This document shows positions 1 to 10,502 of a stretch of DNA of 64,000 bases, piece after piece. Source of the stretch: Acidimicrobiaceae bacterium (lineage in GTDB: Bacteria; Actinomycetota; Acidimicrobiia; Acidimicrobiales; Aldehydirespiratoraceae); assembly GCA_009837445.1 (NCBI GenBank), contig VXTM01000020.1, positions 1 to 64,000 on the forward strand, written 5' to 3'. The position numbers and the translations under genes were made by a program. Numbering within the stretch: the first letter of the stretch is position 1; every line of letters starts with the position of its first letter. Under the pieces are notes generated by a model that made no database searches, was not told the DNA's origin, and saw only the letters and a program-made list of their open reading frames with translations.

Positions 1-30
1 CCGACGCCCGCACTCGCTATGCGTCCGTCT

Positions 31-181
31 CTTCCGTTTTCAAGAAGCAATCTCCCGCGAGCGGCCATTGCGAACCCGGGTGAGACCGGGAGGGTGGCGC
101 CGAGGGCACTGCAACCCGGCCGCGCCCGAAGGGCCCGACCGGGTGGCCGGTCACACTACCGTCAACGTCCAGCCCAGGCAA
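31..181 (-). promoter_or_regulatory. Probable rRNA operon promoter and leader reading off the left edge
   Basis: Minus-strand TTGCCT-N17-TAGTGT (181-153) then GC-rich structured leader and TTGCTTCTTGAAAACGGAAG (50-31), resembling actinobacterial rrn leader/boxA-type sequence; downstream of tyrS. Confidence 0.5.
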
Positions 182-209
182 CCTCGCTCACGGGCGAGAT
201 TCGGAGCGG

Positions 210-1469
210 TTAGTCCACCACTAGGAGGTGGCGCTGGCGACGGCCTCGCTGGACCAGTGCATACCGGCCGTCGACCAGGGTGACCTGCTCGGACGGAGAC
301 CCCACACGCTGGCCGTTCACCCGGATCCCGCCCGACTTGATCGATCGGCGGGCGTCCGAGCGCGACGAGCACACCCCGGACAGGACCAGCGCGTCGACCA
401 CCGGCTCGTCGCCGGCGAGGTCCGGGGCCCCCACCACCGTCTCGGGCACGATTCCCCTCACGGCCTCGAGCCGGTCCACCGAGAGCTCCGTCTCCCCGAA
501 CAGCACCTCGGCCGCGAGGCGGGCCTGCTCGGTGGCCGCGGCGCCGTGCACCAGCGTGCAGACCTCGTCGGCCAGGGCCCGCTGGGCCCGGCGCTCGTGG
601 GGCGTGTCGCCGTGCTCGGCCATGATCCCGGCCACATCGGCCACCGGCAGAAGCGTGAGCTGCAGCAGCAGCCGCTCGACATCACGGTCGTCGGTGTTGA
701 CGAGGTACTGGTGCAGCTCGAAGGGCAGCGTCCGGCCGGGGTCGAGCCACACCGTGCCCTCAGCCGTCTTGCCGAACTTCTGGCCGTCGGCCCGGGTCAT
801 CAAGGGCCACGTGAGCCCGTGAGCTGCCCCTCCGCTGCGGCGGCGGACCAGGTCGATCCCCGCGGTGATGTTGCCCCACTGGTCGGAGCCGCCCACCTGG
901 AGGCGGCAGCCGTATTGCTCGAACTGCCACCAGTAGTCGAAGGCCTGCAGGAGCATGTAGCTGAACTCGGTGAAGGAGATGCCCTGTTCGCCGTCCATGC
1001 GGCTGCGCACCGAGTCCTTGGCCACCATCTGGTTGACGGTTATGTGCTTGCCCACGTCCCGCAGGAAGTCGAGCAGCGTCACGTCCCGGGTCCAGTCGTA
1101 GTTGTTGACGAGCCGGGCCGCGCTGTCGCCGGAGAAGTCGAACAGCGACTCGAGCTGGGCCTTGATGCCGGCCACGTTCGCCTGGAGCGTGGCCGCGTCG
1201 AGCAGGGTGCGCTCGTCGGAGCGGCCGCTCGGGTCGCCCACCATGCCGGTGGCCCCGCCCACCAGCGCCAGCGGGCGGTGCCCGGCGTCCTGGAAGCGGC
1301 GCAGCACCAACACCCCCACGAGATGCCCGACATGCAGGCTGTCGGCGCTGGGATCCATGCCGCAATAGAGGACGACTGGGCCGGCCCCCAGCAGTTCCCG
1401 CAGCGCAGCCTCGTCGGTGTGGTCGTGCACCAGCCCGCGGGCCCGCAGGTCGTCGAGCAGGTCAACCAT
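210..1469 (-). CDS. tyrS: Tyrosyl-tRNA synthetase
   Basis: ORF MVDLLDDLRARGLVHDHTDEAAL...; class I motif HVGHLVG, KFGKT signature, C-terminal S4-like domain. Confidence 0.97.
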   Translation of the reverse strand: MVDLLDDLRARGLVHDHTDEAALRELLGAGPVVLYCGMDPSADSLHVGHLVGVLVLRRFQDAGHRPLALVGGATGMVGDPSGRSDERTLLDAATLQANVAGIKAQLESLFDFSGDSAARLVNNYDWTRDVTLLDFLRDVGKHITVNQMVAKDSVRSRMDGEQGISFTEFSYMLLQAFDYWWQFEQYGCRLQVGGSDQWGNITAGIDLVRRRSGGAAHGLTWPLMTRADGQKFGKTAEGTVWLDPGRTLPFELHQYLVNTDDRDVERLLLQLTLLPVADVAGIMAEHGDTPHERRAQRALADEVCTLVHGAAATEQARLAAEVLFGETELSVDRLEAVRGIVPETVVGAPDLAGDEPVVDALVLSGVCSSRSDARRSIKSGGIRVNGQRVGSPSEQVTLVDGRYALVQRGRRQRHLLVVD

Positions 1470-1541
1470 CGCAGCTCAGCCTACCGAGCACAGCCACGGG
1501 GTAAGGGTGGCTCGGCCTGCCCGGTCCACCACAATGAGACC

Positions 1542-3959
1542 GTGCGTTGGCGTCACGGGCTGACGGCGGCCGTGGTCGCCCTGTCGGTGCTGGTCGCGGG
1601 CTGCTCGGTCGAGCAGCGCGACATCACCTTCGACGTCGAGAAGCTGACCACCGCGCAGTCGTCGCGGATCTATGACCGCAACGGAGTGCTCATCACCGAG
1701 CTGCGGGGCGAGCAGCGCCGCACCGACGTAACCGACATCGCCCTCATCCCCGAAGTGGTGCGCAACGCGGTGGTCGCCATCGAGGACGAGCGCTTCTACG
1801 AGCACGACGGGGTCGACCTCAAGGCCATCCTGCGGGCGGCCCGCTCCAACGTGTCAGCGGGAGGCATCAGCCAGGGCGGCTCCACCATCACCCAGCAGTA
1901 CGTCGGCAACGTGTTCCTCGACCGGTCCGAGCAGACCGTGACCCGCAAGATCGAGGAGTTCTTCATGGCCCGACGCTTCGAGCAGTTCTTCACCAAAGAC
2001 TTCATCCTGCTGCGCTACCTGAACTGGGTGTACTTCGGCAACGGCGCCTACGGCATCGAGGCCGCGTCCCGCCAGTACTTCGGGGCCCCTGCCTGCGAGC
2101 TGGTGGCCACCGCGGCCGAGCGGGCCGCCGGGGTGTGCCTGAAGGTCACCGAGCTCACCCTGGAGCAGGCCGCGCTCCTTGCCGGGCTCATCCAGCGGCC
2201 CAGCGCCTTCGACCCGTACCGCAACCCCCAGGACGCCCGCCGGCGCCGCAACCTGGTGCTTGAGAGGATGCTGGCCAACGGCTACATCACCCCCGACGAG
2301 CATGATCGGGCCTTCGACGAGCCGATCGTGCTGATCGAGGACATCCCGCTGCTGGAGGAGCGCTACCCGGCGGCCCACTTCGTCGAGGACGTCAAGCAGT
2401 GGTTCCTCGACAACCCGGCGTTCGGGCCGACCCGCGAGTACCGCACCCAGCTCCTGTTCGAGGGGGGCCTCGACATCCACACCACCATCGACCTGGAGCT
2501 GCAGGCCAAGGCCGAGGCCGCCATCGAGGCGATCCTCCCCCACACCGAGTTCAATCCCGACGCGGCCGCGACCGTGCTGGGGGTGGGCGGCGCCGAAGAG
2601 GGCCATGTCCTGGCCATGGTCGGTGGCCGCGACTTCTTCGGCGACGACACCGACGCCAAGTTCAACCTGGCCAGCGGCAAGGGCCGCCAGGCCGGATCGG
2701 CCATGAAGCCGGTGGCCCTGGCCACCGCGCTCACCCGCGGCCTCTCGGTGACCAAGACCTTCGACGCGCCTGACGAGCTGGAGATCGACCGTCCCGACAT
2801 CTGCGGCCCGGTGTGGACCATCAGGGGCGGGCTCGGCTCGGAGCCCGAGGCTCCGGTGGAATCGAACCTGATCGAGGGCATGCGCCGCTCGATCAACACG
2901 GTGTACGCCCAGCTCATGGTGGACGTCCGCCCGGCCAATTTCGTGACCATGGCCGAGCGGCTCGGCCTCGAGCCGGGGCGGATCGCGCCGGTGTGTGCCG
3001 GGGTGCTGGGCACCGAGGATGTCAACACCGTCGAGCTGGCCACCATGTTCTCCACCTTCGCCCGGTCCGGGCGGCAGGCCGATCCGACGATGGTGACCAG
3101 CATCATCCAGCCCGACGGGACTGCGCTGTTCCGCCACCGTACCGATGACGTGGGTGTGCTCGATCCGTCGGTCGCCAACCAGATCACCTGGGTGCTCCAG
3201 GGCGTGATCACCTCCGGCACCGGGCACCGGGCGGCCATCGACCGGCCCGCGGCGGGCAAGACCGGCACCGCCCAGAACTACGCCGACGCGACCTTCGTCG
3301 GGTACACCCCTCAGCGGGCCGCCGCGGTATGGGTCGGCTTCCCCGACGCGCAGATCCCGATGGAGCCGCCCACCACCGACATCAGGGTGACGGGAGGCAC
3401 CTACCCGGCCCAGATCTGGCGGGAGATCATGATCGCGGCCCACGAGGGCATCGATGCCGTCGCCCTGCCCCCTCCCCCGCCGAGCGCACCCCCGCCGCCC
3501 ACGGAGCCGCCCCGGCTCGACTCCGTCGAGATTCCCTACCTGGTGGGCCGCGCCTGGGACGCAGAGCAGCTCACAGCCGAGTTGGACGAGCTGACGCTCG
3601 GCCTCGTCGCGGTGGAGGTCGAGACGGTGGAGTACGCGGAGGGGACGATCATGGGCCAGGCCCCGGCAGCCGGGTCGCTCCATAGGGGCGGGATCACGGT
3701 GACGGTGGAGGTGGCGGTGGCGCCCGATCTGCCGTCGGTGCTGTCCATGCCCGAGGTCGTGGGCCTCAACGAGGCCGAGGCCCGGCAGGTGCTGACCGCG
3801 GCCGGGCTGGGCGTGGAGGTGCACATCGAGACGTTCTTCGACGAGGAGGCCGAGCGGTTCGGCGGCGAACCCGGAGCGGTGTGGCGCCAGGCTCCCGCGG
3901 CTGGGGTGCCCGTCGAGCCGGGCGGGTCGGCACAGATATGGGTGAACCCCGACCAGTGA
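1542..3959 (+). CDS. Class A penicillin-binding protein (GT51 transglycosylase + transpeptidase) with C-terminal PASTA repeats; GTG start inside the longer ORF 228..3959
   Basis: GT51 motif EDERFYEHDGVD, GGSTITQQ; transpeptidase SAMK, SIN, KTGT; two PASTA-like segments; N-terminus VRWRHGLTAAVVALSVLVAGC. Confidence 0.93.
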   Translation: MRWRHGLTAAVVALSVLVAGCSVEQRDITFDVEKLTTAQSSRIYDRNGVLITELRGEQRRTDVTDIALIPEVVRNAVVAIEDERFYEHDGVDLKAILRAARSNVSAGGISQGGSTITQQYVGNVFLDRSEQTVTRKIEEFFMARRFEQFFTKDFILLRYLNWVYFGNGAYGIEAASRQYFGAPACELVATAAERAAGVCLKVTELTLEQAALLAGLIQRPSAFDPYRNPQDARRRRNLVLERMLANGYITPDEHDRAFDEPIVLIEDIPLLEERYPAAHFVEDVKQWFLDNPAFGPTREYRTQLLFEGGLDIHTTIDLELQAKAEAAIEAILPHTEFNPDAAATVLGVGGAEEGHVLAMVGGRDFFGDDTDAKFNLASGKGRQAGSAMKPVALATALTRGLSVTKTFDAPDELEIDRPDICGPVWTIRGGLGSEPEAPVESNLIEGMRRSINTVYAQLMVDVRPANFVTMAERLGLEPGRIAPVCAGVLGTEDVNTVELATMFSTFARSGRQADPTMVTSIIQPDGTALFRHRTDDVGVLDPSVANQITWVLQGVITSGTGHRAAIDRPAAGKTGTAQNYADATFVGYTPQRAAAVWVGFPDAQIPMEPPTTDIRVTGGTYPAQIWREIMIAAHEGIDAVALPPPPPSAPPPPTEPPRLDSVEIPYLVGRAWDAEQLTAELDELTLGLVAVEVETVEYAEGTIMGQAPAAGSLHRGGITVTVEVAVAPDLPSVLSMPEVVGLNEAEARQVLTAAGLGVEVHIETFFDEEAERFGGEPGAVWRQAPAAGVPVEPGGSAQIWVNPDQ

Positions 3960-4576
3960 CCACCAGCGAGCCGCCTCCTACTGACCCGGCCTCCGCCGGC
4001 GACGCCACCGAGGCGAACCCTCGCCGGAGCCGCCTGAGGCTGGCAGGCAAGTGGATGGGCGGACTGTTCGTGGCGGGGAGCTTCGTGTTCTGGGCGTGGG
4101 CCTTCTCGCCGTGGGCCCGCACCGAGAACCCCGGACGACTCGACGACCGGTCCTTCGTGGGGTGGGCCGACCAGCGCTGCGCCCGAGCCCAGACAGCTAT
4201 CGACGCCCTGCCGACCGCCCGCCAGGCGGCCTCGCGCGCCGAGCGGGCCGATCAGGTGGACCGGGCCACCGACGAGGTGGAAGCCCTGGTAGCCGACATC
4301 CGCCTGAGGGCCGAGGCCTCGCTGTCGGTGTCCACCGAAAGCGACGGACCGCCCGACACGGAACTGGTAGCCGCCTGGCTCGAGGACTGGGACGTGTACA
4401 TCTCTGACCGCCGCAGCCACTCGGAGAGGCTGCGCACCGCCAGCGAGGACACGCCCGACCGGGAGCTGCGCTTCCTGCTGTTGGACCTGACCGAGGGCAG
4501 CACCTACACCGAGCGCATGGACGGCTTCGCCCGCCTCAACAACATGGACAACTGCCAAGTCCCCGGCGACGTCTAG
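3938..4576 (+). CDS. Hypothetical single-TM protein, overlaps the PBP stop
   Basis: In-frame ATG at 3938; TM segment MGGLFVAGSFVFWAWAF; same strand and adjacent to PBP. Confidence 0.7.
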   Translation: MGEPRPVTTSEPPPTDPASAGDATEANPRRSRLRLAGKWMGGLFVAGSFVFWAWAFSPWARTENPGRLDDRSFVGWADQRCARAQTAIDALPTARQAASRAERADQVDRATDEVEALVADIRLRAEASLSVSTESDGPPDTELVAAWLEDWDVYISDRRSHSERLRTASEDTPDRELRFLLLDLTEGSTYTERMDGFARLNNMDNCQVPGDV

Positions 4577-4582
4577 CCGGCG

Positions 4583-5170
4583 TTAGGGGCGGGAGAGGTC
4601 GGGCACTTCCGACACGTGGAAGCGCCAGGGGAGGTCGGATCCGCTGGTGAGGCCGATCCGGGTGGTGACGACTGGTTCTTGCGGGGGCGGCCGGCCGTCG
4701 TCGACGATGGTCACATCACGGTCTGCGGTGACCAGGTTGGCGCCGTCAAGGGCGCCGTCGATGCCGAGGGCCTGGGTGAGCTTGGCCGGGCCGCTGCACA
4801 GGTCGCGGTCCCTTCGGGCCGCGGGTCCTCGGGCTGCGTACATTGCATCGAGCCCGTCAAGCGGGGTCAGGGCGCGCAGCAGCACTGCCGCGGCCACCCC
4901 GTCGGTCTCAGCCACCACGTTGGCGCACCAGTGCATGCCGTAGGTGAAGTAGACGTACAAATGACCGGGAGGACCGAACATGGTGGCGTTGCGCCTGGTC
5001 TTGCCGCGGAAGCCGTGGCTGCCGGGGTCGTCGGCACCCCGGTAGGCCTCGACCTCGACGATGCGGCCGGCGCGGCCGTCGGGCGCCACCAGCACCTTGT
5101 TGAGCAGGTCGGGAGCGACCTCGAGCGCGCCGCGGGCGTAGAAGGCCCTATCCAGCGGCTTCGGGCTCAC
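4583..5170 (-). CDS. DNA-3-methyladenine glycosylase (AAG/MPG family)
   Basis: VEAYRGADDPGSHGFRGKTRRNATMFGPPGHLYVYFTYGMHWCANVV. Confidence 0.95.
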   Translation of the reverse strand: MSPKPLDRAFYARGALEVAPDLLNKVLVAPDGRAGRIVEVEAYRGADDPGSHGFRGKTRRNATMFGPPGHLYVYFTYGMHWCANVVAETDGVAAAVLLRALTPLDGLDAMYAARGPAARRDRDLCSGPAKLTQALGIDGALDGANLVTADRDVTIVDDGRPPPQEPVVTTRIGLTSGSDLPWRFHVSEVPDLSRP

Positions 5171-6558
5171 CCGACGCGGGCCGTGTCGGCTTCAATCTGC
5201 TGCCGGAAGCGCTCCATCTGAGCGGCCACCGCCTCAGGACCGGCGGCCCCCGGCGTGTTGCGGCGCGCTGCCGACGCGCCCGGCTCCAGCAGCGCGGCCG
5301 CGTCGGGTCCGAGGCCCGGATCAGCGGCCACGAGATCGGCCAGCGACCCCTCACCGGCCAGGGAGCGCTTGACCAGATCACCAACGGTGGCGTGGGCCTC
5401 CCGGAACGGCGTCCCGGAGGCCACCAGCCACTCGGCCAGGTCGGTAGCCGCCGCGTACGGCGACGACGCGGCCGCGGCCATGCGGTCGGTGTCAAAGCGG
5501 GCGGTGGCCAGCAGCCCGTCGAGGGCCACCAGCGTCAGCGCCACGGTGTCGACCGCATCGAACAGCGGCTCCTTGTCCTCCTGGAGGTCCTTGGCGTAGG
5601 CCAGCGGTAGACCCTTGAGGGTGGCCAGCAGGCCGGCCAGGTGCCCGATCAGCCGTCCGGCCTTGGCCCGGGCCAGCTCAGCGACATCGGGGTTCTTCTT
5701 CTGGGGCATCATCGACGAGCCGGTGGCGAAGGCGTCGTCGAGCTCCACGAAGCCGAACTCCGACGACGTCCACAGCACCAGCTCCTCGCCCAGCCGGCTC
5801 AGGTGTACGCCCAGCATGGCCAGGGCGTAGAGGGCGTCGGCCACGAAGTCGCGGTCGGCCACCGCGTCGAGGCTGTTGTCGAACACCGCCCTGAAGCCCA
5901 GCTCGGCCGCGGTCCGCTCCGGATCGAGCGGCAGCGACGACCCCGCCAGCGCGCCCGCCCCCAGCGGCGACACGTCGGCCCGCCGGCGGGCCTCGGCCAG
6001 CCGGTCGACGTCGCGGGCCAGGGCCCAGCCGTGGGCCAGCAGATGGTGGGCCAGCAGCACCGGTTGAGCCTGCTGGAGATGGGTGTAGCCGGGCAGCAGC
6101 GCCCCTCCGGCCTCGGCGGCCCGGTTCAGCAGCGTGGCCTGCAGGCCCAGCACTGCCCGGGCGACGTCACCCAGCGCGGCCCGGGTCCACAGCCGCAGGT
6201 CGGCGGCCACCTGGTCGTTGCGGCTGCGGCCCGTGTGGAGCTTCGCCCCGGCCGGGGTGATCTCGGTGACCCGCCGCTCCACCGCGGTGTGGATGTCCTC
6301 GTCGCCGGGCGCGGCCACGAAGGCGCCCCCGGCCATCTCGGCCTCGACGGTGTCGAGCGCGGCACAGATCGAGTCCCGCTCGGACTCGGTGATCAGGCCG
6401 ACCTCGGCCAGCATGGCCGCGTGGGCGCGCGACCCCGCGATGTCCTCGCGGAACATCCTGCGATCGAAGCCGAGGCTGTCGTTGAGGGCCCGCAGCGCGG
6501 CGGCGGGATCCCCGTCGAACCGCCCGTGCCAGAGAGTCGCTGAATCGTCCACCGTCAA
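5167..6558 (-). CDS. argH: Argininosuccinate lyase
   Basis: GSSMMPQKKNPD signature; HTGRSRNDQVA. Confidence 0.98.
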   Translation of the reverse strand: MTVDDSATLWHGRFDGDPAAALRALNDSLGFDRRMFREDIAGSRAHAAMLAEVGLITESERDSICAALDTVEAEMAGGAFVAAPGDEDIHTAVERRVTEITPAGAKLHTGRSRNDQVAADLRLWTRAALGDVARAVLGLQATLLNRAAEAGGALLPGYTHLQQAQPVLLAHHLLAHGWALARDVDRLAEARRRADVSPLGAGALAGSSLPLDPERTAAELGFRAVFDNSLDAVADRDFVADALYALAMLGVHLSRLGEELVLWTSSEFGFVELDDAFATGSSMMPQKKNPDVAELARAKAGRLIGHLAGLLATLKGLPLAYAKDLQEDKEPLFDAVDTVALTLVALDGLLATARFDTDRMAAAASSPYAAATDLAEWLVASGTPFREAHATVGDLVKRSLAGEGSLADLVAADPGLGPDAAALLEPGASAARRNTPGAAGPEAVAAQMERFRQQIEADTARVG

Positions 6559-6562
6559 CCCC

Positions 6563-7822
<1,260 letters not shown>

Positions 7823-7851
7823 CTGATTCCTTCTTCCAACCTCGTCCTGTG

Positions 7852-8319
7852 CTACCGGCCCAAACCGGCCAGGTTCCTCAGGCGTTCCGCCAGATCCGAT
7901 CCCGGGGTCCCGTCGGTGGCCACCACGATCAGCGAGTCGTCGCCGGCGACGGTGCCGAGCACCTCGGGCAGGCCGGCCCGGTCGAGGGCGGACGCAACCA
8001 CATGGGCCGAGCCCGGCGGCGTGCGCACCACCGCCAGGTTCCCCGACGAGCCGATGTCGGCCACCCAGTCGCCCATCACCCTGCGGAGATGCTCCTCCGG
8101 CGCGATGCGCTCCGTCGGGTGCTCCGGGATGGCGTACACGGTGCTGCCCCCCGGCACCCGTACCTTCACCGCGCCCAAGCCATCGAGATCGCGCGACACG
8201 GTGGCCCGGGTGGCGGTGACACCCGAGTCCGACAGCAGGTCGACGAGCTGCTGCTGGCTCACCACCGCGTGCTCGGCGAGCAGCTGGACGATTAGGTGCT
8301 GGCGGCTGGTCTTGCTCAC
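7852..8319 (-). CDS. argR: Arginine repressor ArgR (probable GTG start at 8319, [14 protein letters not shown])
   Basis: HTH followed by [17 protein letters not shown]; position in arg cluster. Confidence 0.93.
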   Translation of the reverse strand: MSKTSRQHLIVQLLAEHAVVSQQQLVDLLSDSGVTATRATVSRDLDGLGAVKVRVPGGSTVYAIPEHPTERIAPEEHLRRVMGDWVADIGSSGNLAVVRTPPGSAHVVASALDRAGLPEVLGTVAGDDSLIVVATDGTPGSDLAERLRNLAGLGR

Positions 8320-8327
8320 GGCTGGAC

Positions 8328-9221
8328 TCAACTCGCCTGTTCCATCAGCCACAGCAGCAGGCCCCTGGCCGCGTGCATCCGGTTGGCGGCCTGCGGCCAC
8401 ACCCGGCTGCGGGGACCGTCGATCACGCTGGCCTCCACCTCCTCGCCGCGGTGGGCGGGCAGGCAGTGCAGGAATATTGCGCCGGGCGCGGCCCGGGCCA
8501 TGAGGGCCCGATTGACGGTGAACCCGGCGAAGTCCTGGCGGCGCTTGGCGGCCTCCTCCTCCTGGCCCATCGAGGCCCAGACGTCGGTGTAGACCACGTC
8601 GGCTCCCGCCACCGCCTCGGCCGGCTTGCTCACCTGCACCGGCTCGCAGCCGCGGCGGCGCATCGGCCGCAGGTCGGACTCGCCGAAGCCGTATCCCTCC
8701 GGGCTGGCGATCCGCAGCGCGATGCCCGACAGGCCGGCAGCGAAGGCCAGCGAGCGGGCCATGTTGTTGGCGTCGCCGACGTAGGCCAGCGTCAAACCCT
8801 CAAGATGACCGAGCTCGGCCCTGATAGTCAGCAGGTCGGCCACAGCCTGGGTGGGATGGGCTTGATCGCTGAGCAGGTTGACGATCGGCACGTCGCTCAC
8901 CTTCGCCATCCTCTCCACCGTGCTGTGGGCGAACACCCGCGCCCCGATGACCGCGCTGTAGCAGGCCAGGGTGCGGGTGACGTCCTCGACGCTCTCGCGC
9001 TCGTCCAGGCCGACCTCGGCCGGCCCGATGTACACCGGGTGCCCGCCCAGCTGCACCACGGCCATCTCGGTGGCACTGCGGGTACGGGCCGAGGGCTTCT
9101 CGAACAGCAGCGCCGCGCCCTTGCCCGCCAGCACGTGCGGCGGGTTCGGGTCGGCAGCCAGGTTGAGGATCCGTGCGAGCTCACTGGGCTGCAGGTTGTC
9201 TGCATCTAGGAAATGGCGCAT
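8328..9221 (-). CDS. argF: Ornithine carbamoyltransferase
   Basis: [26 protein letters not shown] motifs; start [10 protein letters not shown]. Confidence 0.96.
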   Translation of the reverse strand: MRHFLDADNLQPSELARILNLAADPNPPHVLAGKGAALLFEKPSARTRSATEMAVVQLGGHPVYIGPAEVGLDERESVEDVTRTLACYSAVIGARVFAHSTVERMAKVSDVPIVNLLSDQAHPTQAVADLLTIRAELGHLEGLTLAYVGDANNMARSLAFAAGLSGIALRIASPEGYGFGESDLRPMRRRGCEPVQVSKPAEAVAGADVVYTDVWASMGQEEEAAKRRQDFAGFTVNRALMARAAPGAIFLHCLPAHRGEEVEASVIDGPRSRVWPQAANRMHAARGLLLWLMEQAS

Positions 9222-9223
9222 TT

Positions 9224-10411
9224 TCAACTCCCTTGTTTGATTGCTTCGGCGAGGATGGAACATCCCTCGGCGAGTTGCTCGACCGAGACCACGAACGGCG
9301 GCGCCAGCCGCAGCGCGGTCGGGGTCACCCCGTTGACGACCAGGCCCCCCTCCAGGCAGGCCGCCGCGATGTCCTTGGCCGAGCGTCCCGCCCTGGCCTC
9401 CTCGGACAGTTCGGCGGCCAGCAGCAGGCCGCGACCCCTGACCGCGGTGACGCCGTCAAGGCTCTCCAGCTGCCCGGTCAGCGCGGCCCCGAGGCGGCCG
9501 GCCACCGCCGGCGCGTCCATGGCCTGCAGCTCGGTGAGCACGGCCCGCACCGCGGCCAGCGCCAGCGGCTGGCCCGCGAAGGTGGAGCCGTGGTCGCCGG
9601 GTCCGAAGGCGGCCGCGACCTCGGCCCGGGCCCACACCGCGCCCACCGGCACCCCGTTGCCGAGCGCCTTGGCCATGGTCACGATGTCGGGCTGCACCCC
9701 GGCGTGCTGGTAGCCGAACCACTGGCCGGTTCGGGCCAGTCCGGTCTGGATCTCGTCCAGCACGAGCAGGAGGCCGCGCTCGTCGCACACCTCGCGCACG
9801 GCCCGCAGGTACCCGTCTCCGGCCGGGATCACGCCGCCTTCGCCCTGCACCGACTCCAGCACGACCGCGCCGACCGAGGGGTCGAGCGCAGCCACAAGGG
9901 CGTCGATGTCGTCGAAGGGCACATGACGGAAGCCGTCCGGCATCGGCTGGAAGGGCTCGTGCTTGTCGGGCTGGCCGGTGGCGGCCAGCGCGGCCAGCGT
10001 GCGGCCGTGGAACGATCCGTAGGCGCTCACCACCGCGTGCCGGCCCCTGCCGGAGTGCTTGCGAGCCAGCTTGAGAGCGGCCTCCACCGCCTCCGCGCCC
10101 GAGTTCTGGAAAAGGATCCGGCCGGGTTCGGCGTCGCCTCCGGGCCCGGACCGGATCAGCCGGTCGAGCGTCTCCACCACCTCGGCCGTCGGCTCGTTGG
10201 CGAACAGGTTGGAGGTGTGGATCAGCGTCGACGCCTGGGCGGCGACCGCGGCGGTCACCGCTGGGTGGGCGTGGCCCAGCCCTGTGACGGCCAGGCCGCA
10301 CAGGAAGTCGAGGTAGCGCCGGCCGCGGTCGTCCCACAGCTCGGCGCCCTCGCCCCGCACGAACGTAACCGGCGGGGTCCCGTAGTTGTTCATCAGCGCA
10401 GCCCTGCTCAT
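9224..10411 (-). CDS. argD: Acetylornithine aminotransferase
   Basis: Class III PLP aminotransferase; LVLDEIQTGLARTG; start MSRAALMNNYGTPPV. Confidence 0.95.
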   Translation of the reverse strand: MSRAALMNNYGTPPVTFVRGEGAELWDDRGRRYLDFLCGLAVTGLGHAHPAVTAAVAAQASTLIHTSNLFANEPTAEVVETLDRLIRSGPGGDAEPGRILFQNSGAEAVEAALKLARKHSGRGRHAVVSAYGSFHGRTLAALAATGQPDKHEPFQPMPDGFRHVPFDDIDALVAALDPSVGAVVLESVQGEGGVIPAGDGYLRAVREVCDERGLLLVLDEIQTGLARTGQWFGYQHAGVQPDIVTMAKALGNGVPVGAVWARAEVAAAFGPGDHGSTFAGQPLALAAVRAVLTELQAMDAPAVAGRLGAALTGQLESLDGVTAVRGRGLLLAAELSEEARAGRSAKDIAAACLEGGLVVNGVTPTALRLAPPFVVSVEQLAEGCSILAEAIKQGS

Positions 10412-10431
10412 GGCCGCTCCTCCGCGTTTCT

Positions 10432-10480
10432 CCCGCTCTTGCTCGCTGCGCTCACGGGCCGCTCGGGCCACGGCCTCGCT
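10432..10480 (-). repeat. Copy A of the ~49-bp dispersed repeat, flanked by 13-bp direct repeats
   Basis: Reverse complement AGCGAGGCCGTGGCCCGAGCGGCCCGTGAGCGCAGCGAGCAAGAGCGGG; flanks CTCCGCGTTTCTC at 10420-10432 and 10479-10491. Confidence 0.85.
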
Positions 10481-10502
10481 CCGCGTTTCTCGAAGATTCC
10501 CA

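Noticed and set aside
228-1541. N-terminal extension of the PBP ORF through tyrS
   Set aside because: Antisense to tyrS; the real PBP start is most likely GTG 1542 just before the hydrophobic segment.
1854-3824. 656-aa minus-strand ORF antisense to the PBP
   Set aside because: Antisense artefact; the PBP has clear GT51 and transpeptidase motifs.
8901-9221. Altered STRT motif in ArgF (FEKPSARTR)
   Set aside because: The SARTR variant is, to my knowledge, common in ornithine carbamoyltransferases and not evidence of a new specificity.
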